NCBI RefSeq assembly: GCF_000379765.1
Contig: NZ_KB903457.1
Location: forward strand, 1-38,619
Direction: 5' to 3'
DNA: 38,619 bases
Source: Flexithrix dorotheae DSM 6795
Lineage (GTDB): Bacteria; Bacteroidota; Bacteroidia; Cytophagales; Flammeovirgaceae
Part shown: positions 1-8,317 of the stretch, in pieces
Position numbering within the stretch: the first letter of the stretch is position 1
Layout: each line of letters opens with the position of its first letter
Translations under genes and position numbers: made by a program
Notes under the pieces: model-generated
What the model saw: the letters and a program-made list of their open reading frames with translations, nothing else
Database searches by the model: none
Told to the model about the DNA's origin: nothing

Positions 1-5
1 GGAGA

Positions 6-298
6 ATTTCAATTCCACTATGGTGCGATTAAGAGAATTTTTGTCTTGCTGCTTAAGCAGGTTCTTAAGTGATTTCAATTCCACTATGGTGCGATTAAGA
101 GGGTAGCTACGACAGAAAATACACAGTTCAAATTAAATTTCAATTCCACTATGGTGCGATTAAGAGGGTTTTTTCAACCAAACAAGCAACAAGCAATTAA
201 AAATTTCAATTCCACTATGGTGCGATTAAGAGAACAGCCATTTCAGCAACATACTTCACCTTTCTGGAATTTCAATTCCACTATGGTGCGATTAAGAG
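6..298 (-). CRISPR. Type I-B CRISPR array, 5 identical 30-bp repeats visible
   Basis: Repeats lie at 6-35, 72-101, 137-166, 203-232 and 269-298 and are identical. The spacers between them are 36, 35, 36 and 36 bp (36-71, 102-136, 167-202, 233-268). Read on the minus strand the repeat starts CTCTTAATCG and ends GGAATTGAAAT, so the last 8 nt (ATTGAAAT) form the usual type I-B crRNA 5' handle. This sets transcription leftward, the same direction as the cas genes, with the leader at 299-503. The array runs off the left edge, so its true length is unknown. I saw no match of the four spacers to the rest of the window by eye. Confidence 0.98.
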
Positions 299-503
299 CC
301 GTTTTTGGCTGCCTAAAAATCGGCTTTTATGGGCCATTATACAACTTTCTTTTTAAAAATTTCCAGCATTTAGTTGTCGATCCCTAATCATAAGATTTTA
401 CCCCAGTTACGACAACCTCTCTGGTGATTCAGAAATGGCTTTTTTTGCTTTTCCTTTCAAAATATCCAATTTTAAAAACCAGAATTTCCGGACATCGACA
501 ACT
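299..503 (-). promoter_or_regulatory. CRISPR leader between cas2 and the array
   Basis: About 205 bp lie between the cas2 stop codon and the leader-proximal repeat. The stretch is AT-rich and has no credible gene. It carries a 10-bp inverted repeat, AGTTGTCGAT at 372-381 and ATCGACAACT at 494-503, and a third related CGACAAC at about 410. A TATAAT-like string is seen on the minus strand near 335-340. The position and the array orientation make this the leader. Its role in promoting array transcription and guiding spacer integration is inferred from type I systems in general. Confidence 0.75.
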
Positions 504-767
504 TTAAAGAAAATTATCCAGGCTATTACGCTCCTGACCCACAATTTCCTTATCCAGCCACCGCTTGTCTTTATTCTTAAAAATAATCAGACTGTCTTCC
601 TCTTCGCTCATAATATCTTTTGCCCTGGATCGCATTTCTTTCCATTTTACTTCGGTAATTTCCCCTTCAAATACCGAATTTTGAATCCAGTTCAGATACT
701 TCCGACAAAGCTTCAACATCTTCCCTACCCTTTTCTCGCCTATATCATATACCAATATTACATACAT
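504..767 (-). CDS. cas2: CRISPR-associated endoribonuclease-fold protein Cas2
   Basis: 87 residues, the normal size for Cas2. It opens with MYVILVYDIGEKRV, the first beta strand of the ferredoxin fold with the conserved Asp (D8) that marks Cas2. The C-terminal half contains SLIIFKNKD, the usual late strand. Cas2 forms the central dimer of the Cas1-Cas2 integrase that adds spacers at the leader end of the array. It is the last gene of the cas operon, 29 bp after cas1, and is followed directly by the leader. The start at 767 is the first ATG in frame. A longer plus-strand reading frame covering 435-821 is a shadow. Confidence 0.95.
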   Translation of the reverse strand: MYVILVYDIGEKRVGKMLKLCRKYLNWIQNSVFEGEITEVKWKEMRSRAKDIMSEEEDSLIIFKNKDKRWLDKEIVGQERNSLDNFL

Positions 768-796
768 CTTTATAAAGTTAAAATTTCAATTAATCT

Positions 797-1801
797 TCAC
801 CACCACATTTTAAATGGTTGATATGCTTCAATTCCCAAAATATGCTTGGCTAATTTATAACATTCCAGTTTTACCAAATGCTTGTAGGATACACTTCTCC
901 CCAGTGAACGATGCCTGATAGTTTCATTTAGCCTGGAGTCCCACTCTTTTAAAAAAGCTTTCTTTCCCTTCTCTTTTAAAATGACCTTATTGGTATTTTG
1001 CTCAAAATCAGTACTTTTAAGTATTTTTTTATTCAAAACTTTAAAAATGATCCGGTCAACCAGTAGGGGCTTGAAAATCTCTGCTAAATCCAATGCAAGG
1101 GAATATCTTCTGGTTCCTGGTTCATGCAAAAAACTGATCGTTGGATTTAGTTGTGTATGATAAATCTGATCCAGGCACAAGGTATAACACAGCATATTTC
1201 CAAAAGAAATCAGGGTATTAATTTCATTCTTAGGAGGTTGTTTGCTTCTTCCCCTCATCTCAAAATCCGGTACAATCTGATCAAAAGTTTCATAATAAAC
1301 CTGCCGGATATTCCCTTCTATTCCCATTAATTCTGAAATATTGAAGGTGGTGGTAATCTTTTCAGTATATCCCTCAATAACTGCGATATGAGTGGTAATT
1401 TCCCGTCCTCTTTTTTCGTAATACCTGATATTTTTCACCATGTTATGCGCCCCTCCTTCCACAAATTTTTGTGCCAGTACTATTCTTTTTCGTCCATCCA
1501 GATAATGATTGGTTTGTCCAATTTGAGCCTTTCCGGCAAGCAAATAATCTTTGGCCATAAATGAACCCGTATAATGTTCATAGAAATCGAAAAAGTGAAC
1601 ATTTACCTGATTTTTGCCCAGAAAATTATACATGGCACTATTGGCATCCAGACTACCAAACACGAATAAATTATTTACTCCCTCGATAGGCAAATATTTA
1701 GGCTGCCCTTCATTGCCCTCTTCATCTACAGGAATAAATTTCAAAGTATTGTCCTTTCTGCTCAGGCGACCAGGATTAAAAAGATAGTAAGATTTCTTCA
1801 T
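797..1801 (-). CDS. cas1: CRISPR-associated integrase Cas1
   Basis: 334 residues, typical for type I-B Cas1. It is the catalytic subunit of the spacer integrase with Cas2. The metal-binding residues can be picked out: Glu162 in MGIEGNIRQVYY, His226 in SFLHEPGTRRYS, and the acidic pair in the following LALDLAE (D238/E241). The N-terminal beta-sandwich (about 1-85) carries YLPIEGVNNLFVFG, a common Cas1 pattern. It ends in a basic-aromatic tail (PFKMWW). It lies 17 bp after cas4 and 29 bp before cas2, so the adaptation genes cas4-cas1-cas2 form a tight block. Nothing suggests inactivation. Confidence 0.97.
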   Translation of the reverse strand: MKKSYYLFNPGRLSRKDNTLKFIPVDEEGNEGQPKYLPIEGVNNLFVFGSLDANSAMYNFLGKNQVNVHFFDFYEHYTGSFMAKDYLLAGKAQIGQTNHYLDGRKRIVLAQKFVEGGAHNMVKNIRYYEKRGREITTHIAVIEGYTEKITTTFNISELMGIEGNIRQVYYETFDQIVPDFEMRGRSKQPPKNEINTLISFGNMLCYTLCLDQIYHTQLNPTISFLHEPGTRRYSLALDLAEIFKPLLVDRIIFKVLNKKILKSTDFEQNTNKVILKEKGKKAFLKEWDSRLNETIRHRSLGRSVSYKHLVKLECYKLAKHILGIEAYQPFKMWW

Positions 1802-1818
1802 ACAAATCTCTGTTGGGT

Positions 1819-2319
1819 TTAATCAGACCAGCAAAAATCAAAATAACTACAATTCCGGCAAAAAGTCTTTTTCTTTAATCTGGGTGGACATTCTTCTTTA
1901 TTAAGCAGGTTTTTTGTGGCTTTGATTGCTGCTTCCAGGTCTTTGATATCATCCTCATTCAGAAATACCTGTTCTGTTTTCCTTAACTTAGGGTATTCCA
2001 GTACACCAGTAGCATCTTCAATTCCGGATTCCAATAAAAGGTACAAGTAATATTTCACCTGCCAGCGATGAGCCTCCTCCATTTTGTCAGATTTTTTCAC
2101 CTCATGCACCACTTTGTTTTTAGCATCATAAAAATCAATTTTTGCTCCCGCCAGTTCCAGCTCCGTATATTTCCCCGGCCGTTGCGGATAGCTGGTCTCA
2201 TGAATCAACTTCCCTTCATACACTGTATCGGAAGTATGTTCCATATTGATGCCGTTGGCAAACAACCAAAGTTTCCGGTGGCAAATGAAATAATAGGCTA
2301 TATGGGTGGCGGTGAGCAT
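1819..2319 (-). CDS. cas4: CRISPR-associated Fe-S exonuclease Cas4
   Basis: 166 residues. Cas4 is a PD-(D/E)XK nuclease with a 4Fe-4S cluster that trims prespacers and helps select those next to a PAM. All landmarks are visible: cluster cysteine C13 in CHRKLW, H40 in the GKLIHE helix, D62 in AKIDFYD, E73-V-K75 in HEVKK, Q87 in RWQVKYYLYLL, and the three C-terminal cluster cysteines C154, C157 and C163 in FCRNCSYFDFCW. The protein appears intact and catalytically competent. It sits between the effector genes and cas1, the normal type I-B order. Confidence 0.96.
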   Translation of the reverse strand: MLTATHIAYYFICHRKLWLFANGINMEHTSDTVYEGKLIHETSYPQRPGKYTELELAGAKIDFYDAKNKVVHEVKKSDKMEEAHRWQVKYYLYLLLESGIEDATGVLEYPKLRKTEQVFLNEDDIKDLEAAIKATKNLLNKEECPPRLKKKTFCRNCSYFDFCWSD

Positions 2320-2340
2320 TTTTTGGTCCTTTGGAGGTTA

Positions 2341-3054
2341 TTAACTTCGGAAACAAGAAAATGATTTAGATGACCCGACTGATTGTAATGGAAGAACCAA
2401 TACACTCTTCTTTCGTTTTGCAGATTTTGAAGAATAATTACTTACATTTTCAAAGGTGGCTTTATCATCAAAATCATCGTATTCTTGTAAAACCCCGAAC
2501 AAACCACTTTCTGCCTTAAAGGGTTTTACATTTGCTTCTTTTGGTGTATCAGGATATTCTAAAAACTGAAAAAAACAACCTCGTTTCCCAAAGTAATTGA
2601 TATTATGTAAGTACCTTTTTAAATATTCAACGGCATCTTCATTGTCTGCTTTAAAAATAATTTCAAGAGGTTTAGATAAAAAAAGGTATTCCCTAAAAGA
2701 AACAGTTCTTCCAAAACCAGTTCCACTACGTGAAGGCTTTAAAATTTTAACGAAAGAATTATTGACCACAAAAAAACTACCCTCCTCAATGTAAAAATTA
2801 ATTTCAGCATCTCTAATCCATTGGAAAGCTTTGCTTTTTCTTTTTTGTAAATCTTCTAGTTCCCCCCCCATGGTAATCGCCTGATTTAAAACAGCCATTT
2901 TAATTGCATAAGGAGAGGGCAAAAACAGTGCTTTTGCCCCTGAATTTGTAGAGTTGCTGTCTTTTAATGAAAAAAGTGTTGTCGGTAAATACTTTACTGA
3001 AAAAATATCCATAGCATATTTAGTTTTCTTAGGTTTCACTAGTTGGGATTTCAT
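2341..3054 (-). CDS. cas5: Type I-B Cascade subunit Cas5
   Basis: 237 residues. Cas5 caps the 5' handle of the crRNA in the Cascade complex. Support is the position between cas7 and cas4 and the N-terminal RAMP-type strand and helix with a small-residue and proline stretch (ALFLPSPYAIKMAVLNQAI). The middle has a glycine-containing region around YFGKRGCFFQF. The first ATG (3054) overlaps the end of cas7 by 26 bp. A second ATG at 3012 (MDIFSVKYLP) starts right at the first predicted strand and is equally likely, so the first 14 residues are uncertain. The assignment rests on context plus fold features, not on strong sequence recall. Confidence 0.85.
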   Translation of the reverse strand: MKSQLVKPKKTKYAMDIFSVKYLPTTLFSLKDSNSTNSGAKALFLPSPYAIKMAVLNQAITMGGELEDLQKRKSKAFQWIRDAEINFYIEEGSFFVVNNSFVKILKPSRSGTGFGRTVSFREYLFLSKPLEIIFKADNEDAVEYLKRYLHNINYFGKRGCFFQFLEYPDTPKEANVKPFKAESGLFGVLQEYDDFDDKATFENVSNYSSKSAKRKKSVLVLPLQSVGSSKSFSCFRS

Positions 3055-4015
3055 AAGGGGTGTATTGTATTAGCTCTGCTAAAACCCCTGATAACTCTCC
3101 TAAACCATTAAATGGTTTAAGTGAAATTGCCCCATTTTCAATTTTGTTAATATTCTCCGTAATTTTTTTAATTTCTTCTGCAAAATTTTTATTAAGTGCA
3201 CTAATGGTAGGTGCAGGAGTAGCCCTACTTGATACTGCAACGACTCCATTAAAATTTGTGATATGGGGTTTTTGAGTGCTAGTCATTGCTCCTTGGGGGT
3301 TTACAAATGCATTTAATAAGCTCTGTACCAATGCCTTATAACGATTTTCCCTTTCTATTTCTGACAAATTATACTTTCTTGAAATATCATTAAATCCTAT
3401 TCGGTAAATATCAACGTTGCATACAAAAGCATAGATCCCATAATTAGCAGGGCGGTGGAAAATATTTTGCCCTTCATTACTCCCTTCTCCTCTCACTCCT
3501 GTAGAATCTGCTACAAGTTTAGTGTGTACATATGATTCAGTATTATTTTTATTTGGAATGCCTACTGTCCATCCAAATTCAACAACAGATTTGCGAGGTA
3601 CATTTTTGTTTTTCCCTCCAATTTTAGTTACTAAAACACCATGCGTATCATCTACCACACATAACTCAATTAAAGCACCTACAACTTGGCTATCAGTATA
3701 ATTTTCGTTATCTTGAAAATACGTTCCTAAATCTTCCCCACTAGATAACCTATTTGGGTTAAAAACCTTACAATTAGAACACAATGGCAATTCTTTTTCT
3801 TTTGCCAAGTTAATTAAATGTCCCACATGGATGTGTTTAAACATATCCCCAGAAATAGCATTAACAGTGTGGGTTTCACCATTTTCATCTACAATAGTTA
3901 CCTGGCGGGTAATTACTTGGTTACCTTCTCCACCTTCATTGTTAAGGGAATGCAAATTCAAAGTAATCTCCCCACTAATCGAGAGGGAAGCAATTACATT
4001 ATTATTAGTTGACAT
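3029..4015 (-). CDS. cas7: Type I-B Cascade backbone subunit Cas7 (Cst2/DevR-like)
   Basis: 328 residues, the usual length for the RAMP-type Cas7 that polymerises along the crRNA. The N-terminus (VIASLSISGEITLNLHSLNN) is the first RRM strand followed by the Ser/Asn-rich turn of the DevR/Cst2 family. SGDMFKHIHVGHLINLA follows as the conserved segment after the strand. A CSNC pair at about residues 78-81 may bind metal. The region near residue 260 (ITNFNGVVAVSSRATPAP) matches the later strand and thumb area. It lies 15 bp after cas8 and overlaps cas5. Confidence 0.9.
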   Translation of the reverse strand: MSTNNNVIASLSISGEITLNLHSLNNEGGEGNQVITRQVTIVDENGETHTVNAISGDMFKHIHVGHLINLAKEKELPLCSNCKVFNPNRLSSGEDLGTYFQDNENYTDSQVVGALIELCVVDDTHGVLVTKIGGKNKNVPRKSVVEFGWTVGIPNKNNTESYVHTKLVADSTGVRGEGSNEGQNIFHRPANYGIYAFVCNVDIYRIGFNDISRKYNLSEIERENRYKALVQSLLNAFVNPQGAMTSTQKPHITNFNGVVAVSSRATPAPTISALNKNFAEEIKKITENINKIENGAISLKPFNGLGELSGVLAELIQYTPYEIPTSET

Positions 4016-4029
4016 ATAATTTTATTTTT

Positions 4030-5775
4030 TTAGTTATCAATTTCTTCAGCAGTTAATACTTCCTCTTTTTGACTTTCCTTTTTATTCAATGCAAATCCGT
4101 AGGAGGCCAATAATGCTCCAATTAAACGAGGTGAGGATTTATCTAATAGGGAAAAAAATTGCAACAATTCTTCGTCTTTAACATTTGTCCTAAAAGCTTT
4201 TCCGTTGTTCTTTTCAGCATTTCGACCTGTTTCAGCATTATATGTTCCAATAAATTCGCCTATAAATGTGGCTAAGCTTTCTTTCGATTTGGACTTGTTT
4301 TGAAGTTGTTGAGCCAATCCATACCTAATTTCAAACTTCCTGTTTTCCTTAGGGGTGTACTGTAAACTAACCGTGCTTTTCCGAATAGCCTGGGCTATTG
4401 CCTTAAAACCTTCATTCTGGATTATCTCACTCAGGTTTATTTCTTGTGTTGTCATGTTTTTATAAAAAATATTTAGGGTTTCTATATGAAATGGTTTTAC
4501 ATAAAATTTTTCATTATCTAAAGCCTGCATTAGATAGGAGGCATACCAAAAACTAAAATTTGAAAAATAATTTAGTGCATTTCTTCCTTTGGCTCCTAAG
4601 AAACTTCGGTATAACTGCAAACCTTTTATTGAATCACCAACTTCTTCAATTCCCGAAATTACATTCCTTTGCTCTTTTAGTAGCCTGATCCAATCTTTAC
4701 TTTCTTTTTTATCAGTGTATTCAACAAAATCGGGAGTAGTCATAAAGGAAATATTAGCTACCGCCTTATTCTGCCCTAAATCCTTCTGATATACAGTGTG
4801 GAATCCCTGAATTGTATTTTTTACTTTTCCTTTATTGTACTCTGGGGTAAGTTCGATAAAATAGATAGTTATATCCAATAAGTTTAGGATATCTAATTTG
4901 ATAGGGGCTGCACTTTTTAGATATTTTTTAAAAACAAATAAAAGCTCTTTCGCTTTATGATGAAGTATTTGTCTAAATTCAGGAACATATATTTTTAAAT
5001 CATATCCTGAACCAACTTTTACATACTGTACGCTCATCATTGATAAAGCACCAGAAATCTTCATAGTTTCTGCTACCCAAAAGGATTTTTGGTTTCCCAT
5101 TGAGGCATTGTTTGCCTTTGCCTTATTAAGCCCTTTACCTTGATTTGGGTTAAATAGCTGCTGAGATGTAGGTTTTTCATCAGCCAATTTATAGTCTCCA
5201 TTAAGAATAATAGACTTACTATAATATGATAAAATTTCTTTGATTAATTCTGGAAAATATTGCTGGTTTTCATGAAAATTATCGAAAAGCTTTACGAAAG
5301 AAGAGTACGGGTTTTTAATTAGCTCTCTATAAACATCATATTCCTTATCAAGCTTTTTACCAAACTCAGATAGCTTTCTTTGAGCTAATTCCTGTTTTGC
5401 AGCTTTTTTTTGTTCACTGCTTTTTTTCTTGTCTTTATCAATATTCTCATACTCTTTTTTGTACAGGTCTTGTTCTGCCTTTTGTTCTGGGTAATTAAAA
5501 CAATTTTCTATTGATATTCCTTCAGGCGGAAAAGTATCGGATTTATTGATAAGAAATTTTACTACGGGAAAATAGGTAAGTCCTTCCAGCATTTTATTTG
5601 TGATTTCTTTATCACTTGATACTATATAATATAAGCCCATATCTTCAAATGTAATTTTCCTTTCCCCAATATCAAGTCGAGTTAATACTTCATCTATTAA
5701 ATTACCCAGTCCAAATACTTCTAGCATTTCGGAATAAGTACCTGATTTTTTTGGTATTAAAAATTCTTTATACAT
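4030..5775 (-). CDS. cas8b: Type I-B Cascade large subunit Cas8b-like
   Basis: 581 residues between cas3 and cas7, which is the place and size of the Cas8 large subunit. In type I systems this subunit recognises the PAM and recruits Cas3. The sequence is mostly helical, with a charged coiled stretch near residues 110-135 (YKKEYENIDKDKKKSS onward). The C-terminal 200 residues are helical (IAQAIRKSTVSLQYTPKE and following). I see no CxxC...CxxC zinc motif of the classic Cst1/Cas8a1 family; the only nearby cysteine is in the NCFNYPEQ segment. It overlaps cas3 by 8 bp. Large subunits diverge fast, so the name rests mainly on context. Confidence 0.82.
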   Translation of the reverse strand: MYKEFLIPKKSGTYSEMLEVFGLGNLIDEVLTRLDIGERKITFEDMGLYYIVSSDKEITNKMLEGLTYFPVVKFLINKSDTFPPEGISIENCFNYPEQKAEQDLYKKEYENIDKDKKKSSEQKKAAKQELAQRKLSEFGKKLDKEYDVYRELIKNPYSSFVKLFDNFHENQQYFPELIKEILSYYSKSIILNGDYKLADEKPTSQQLFNPNQGKGLNKAKANNASMGNQKSFWVAETMKISGALSMMSVQYVKVGSGYDLKIYVPEFRQILHHKAKELLFVFKKYLKSAAPIKLDILNLLDITIYFIELTPEYNKGKVKNTIQGFHTVYQKDLGQNKAVANISFMTTPDFVEYTDKKESKDWIRLLKEQRNVISGIEEVGDSIKGLQLYRSFLGAKGRNALNYFSNFSFWYASYLMQALDNEKFYVKPFHIETLNIFYKNMTTQEINLSEIIQNEGFKAIAQAIRKSTVSLQYTPKENRKFEIRYGLAQQLQNKSKSKESLATFIGEFIGTYNAETGRNAEKNNGKAFRTNVKDEELLQFFSLLDKSSPRLIGALLASYGFALNKKESQKEEVLTAEEIDN

Positions 5776-8317
5776 GAGTTTGGCTGTTTAAATATTTTTG
5801 AAAGTCCTCTGTTGCTTTTTGGTCACAAAGCCTTAAAACCCTTACTAAAAACAAATAAAGAATTTGTTCCTTTTCCCAATCACCGTATTGGAAACCTTCA
5901 AGTATTCCGTCATCTTCTTCTGTTTCTAAATCGAGGTCAAAGCTTAACTCTTTCATTAGTTGTTTAGCAGCATTAAAGTTTTTTGGAGATATAACAAACT
6001 CAGGAAACTTGGAATTTGAGGGTGAATGATGTCTGGCAATTGCTAATGAAATACTGCTTGTAACGCGTTCATCTTCATCTAACTCTAGCAAAAGTTCCTG
6101 AGCTAAATAAGCCCCTACCCCAGCATGAGGTGGACGTTTATTCAATTTAGCTTTTTGGGCAAATTGTTTATCCTCTTCACTTTCAGGGTCAAAGTCTGTA
6201 TGTCCTAATATTTCTTTAAACTCGTTAGGTGGAACCCCTTCTTTTAAAGCCTGGTAGTACTGCATAGGGCTTTGCCAACTATCATTTAGTTTTCCATAAT
6301 CGTGTAAAACAATCATTAACTTAATTAGTCGTATAAATTCAGGTTTAGTTACAGCTCCATTTCCTGAAAATTCTGCTAACTCATGGAAAACAAAATCTAA
6401 TTTATCGCCATTTTCTCCCAAAAACTCTTTTTCAAAAGCCACTAACAAGGCTTTGTTATGTTGATAAAATGTATCTTTTTGAAAATCCCCAAAGCCTTTT
6501 TTACTTTCAACTTTTTCCCTAGTTGGAGATAGATTATTAAAAGACTCTTGGTATTGCCAGTTAAAACCAAATAGTTTGTCATAGCCAAAATATTTAGCAT
6601 TGACATAAACTTTTGTGGGTAAATTGTTAAACCCGTCTGGTGCTATTTCTTTTAATTCATATTTTATCCCTTCATCATTTTCTAAAAAGACATCCTCTGC
6701 ATCAACTAGCTTTTTGATTAGCCAATCATCCTCAAATGGAATTGGTGGTGGGTTACTTACATCTCCTTTCACAATTTTATTAAGCCACCCAACTAAGGAG
6801 TATTTGTACATACTCAAAGACTGATATTGAAACGGAAACATCTCTACTCTTTTGAGTTGGTCCTCACTAATAATCATAATTTCTACACTCTGTATATCCC
6901 GAATGGTATTTCTATAATGGTTTTTAGCCCCATTTTTATCGGTAGAAGCAGTAAACCATGCATCTTTTATTTTATCTTGGTTGAACCCTCCACTATGCCC
7001 CATTTTCATTTTACCAATTATGTCTTTTTCCCCTGCCCCTAAAATAGTTTCAATGAGCTTTTTGGGAACAGGGTTATCTAGTGTTGAATATTTTTTGAGT
7101 TCGGCTAATGTAGTTATACAAACATCTGGCTGATAAGGCAGGTATTTATTATTCAACCGTTGTATTTCTGCTTTATCTTCCTTGCTTTCAGGTTCGAAGC
7201 TTATTTTTTCCGCTTCTTGAATATCGAGTACATCATAAATAAATATTTTACCCGTTTCATTGGCAAACCTTGCACAACGCCCTGCCCTTTGCAAAAAAGA
7301 ATTAATAGGGGAAATTTCAGTGTGCATTACCTTACACGAAATATCCATTCCTGCTTCAATTACTTGTGTAGCAATTAATATGGCATGTTCTTCTTTATTT
7401 GCATTCTTCCCAAAAAGCCTCTTTAGGTTTTTCTCTTTTACTTTTCTGTCTTCATCATAGAACCTAGAATGTAGACAAATTATATTCTCCGTTTCCAAAC
7501 CTCGAAGGTTTTCAAAACTTTCGAGGTTTAATGCAATGAGGTCTTTGTAGATTTGTTGGGCAGTTTCCACCCGGTTACAAATTACAATGGTTTTATTTTC
7601 ATGCTTCCTAGCAATTAGTTCCGCTGAAATTTTCTGGTTTAAAACAGATAATTTTTTCTTATTAGCTTTTGGTAATAAAGAAGTTATTTTACTTTGATCC
7701 TCTGGGAAATCATCTAAAGTAATAATTTCGTAATTAGGAAGGTTTTGGCGCAGTTCCTCCATAAACCCTTGGCTTAGGGTGGCTGTCATAATACAACACC
7801 TGCATAAATTGCCAAGCATTTTTAAGCTACCCAAAGTAGTTGCCATTGAAAGATTTTTATCAAGTAAATGAAATTCATCAAATACTAAATAGCTACCTAC
7901 CAATGCCCCTGCATTAATATTTGCCAACCTTGGAGAAAGGGGAAGCGGAAAACAAAGGAAATTGCTTAGTGTTTGGTCAATAGTTGAGAAAATAATATCA
8001 TTTTCAAAATAAATATCTTCCGAAAATTCACCTGTTTGTATGCTTGCATCTACAATATAAGTTACGTCTTCATATATAGAGTTTGCCAAAGCTCTTAGTG
8101 GTAAACTGTATATCATTTTTTTGGGGAAATGAATGTCGGAGTTTTCTCTGGCGTATAAAAAGGGGATAATAGAAGCCCATGTTTTACCCGCTCCAGTGGG
8201 AACGGACAAAATTACGTTTTTCCCCGATAAGAGTGCCTCTGCAACTTTAATTTGATAAGTGTAAGGCTGGAATGGGAATAAATTATTGTAGTATTCAAGA
8301 ATATTAGATTTCATCAC
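5768..8317 (-). CDS. cas3: CRISPR helicase-nuclease Cas3 with C-terminal HD domain
   Basis: 849 residues. Cas3 is the target-degrading enzyme recruited by Cascade. The SF2 helicase comes first: Walker A PTGAGKT at 40-46, DEFH motif II at 147-150, MTAT motif III at 177-180 and motif VI QRAGRCAR at 343-350. The HD phosphohydrolase residues come last: H672-D673 with K676 (LHDYGKLNDSW), H731 (PPHAGVGAYLAQ) and H763-H764 (ARHHSPSNS). In most Cas3 proteins the HD domain is N-terminal, so this order is reversed. Both active sites look complete. It overlaps cas6 by 4 bp (ATGA) and cas8 by 8 bp. A second in-frame ATG directly follows the first. Confidence 0.96.
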   Translation of the reverse strand: MMKSNILEYYNNLFPFQPYTYQIKVAEALLSGKNVILSVPTGAGKTWASIIPFLYARENSDIHFPKKMIYSLPLRALANSIYEDVTYIVDASIQTGEFSEDIYFENDIIFSTIDQTLSNFLCFPLPLSPRLANINAGALVGSYLVFDEFHLLDKNLSMATTLGSLKMLGNLCRCCIMTATLSQGFMEELRQNLPNYEIITLDDFPEDQSKITSLLPKANKKKLSVLNQKISAELIARKHENKTIVICNRVETAQQIYKDLIALNLESFENLRGLETENIICLHSRFYDEDRKVKEKNLKRLFGKNANKEEHAILIATQVIEAGMDISCKVMHTEISPINSFLQRAGRCARFANETGKIFIYDVLDIQEAEKISFEPESKEDKAEIQRLNNKYLPYQPDVCITTLAELKKYSTLDNPVPKKLIETILGAGEKDIIGKMKMGHSGGFNQDKIKDAWFTASTDKNGAKNHYRNTIRDIQSVEIMIISEDQLKRVEMFPFQYQSLSMYKYSLVGWLNKIVKGDVSNPPPIPFEDDWLIKKLVDAEDVFLENDEGIKYELKEIAPDGFNNLPTKVYVNAKYFGYDKLFGFNWQYQESFNNLSPTREKVESKKGFGDFQKDTFYQHNKALLVAFEKEFLGENGDKLDFVFHELAEFSGNGAVTKPEFIRLIKLMIVLHDYGKLNDSWQSPMQYYQALKEGVPPNEFKEILGHTDFDPESEEDKQFAQKAKLNKRPPHAGVGAYLAQELLLELDEDERVTSSISLAIARHHSPSNSKFPEFVISPKNFNAAKQLMKELSFDLDLETEEDDGILEGFQYGDWEKEQILYLFLVRVLRLCDQKATEDFQKYLNSQTHV

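Noticed and set aside
151-387. 78-residue plus-strand frame across the CRISPR array
   Set aside because: It translates the repeat itself (NSTMVRLR three times). It is not a gene.
435-821. 128-residue plus-strand frame over the leader and cas2
   Set aside because: It is antisense to cas2, which is clearly recognised, and has a low-complexity Phe/Pro/Asn composition typical of shadows.
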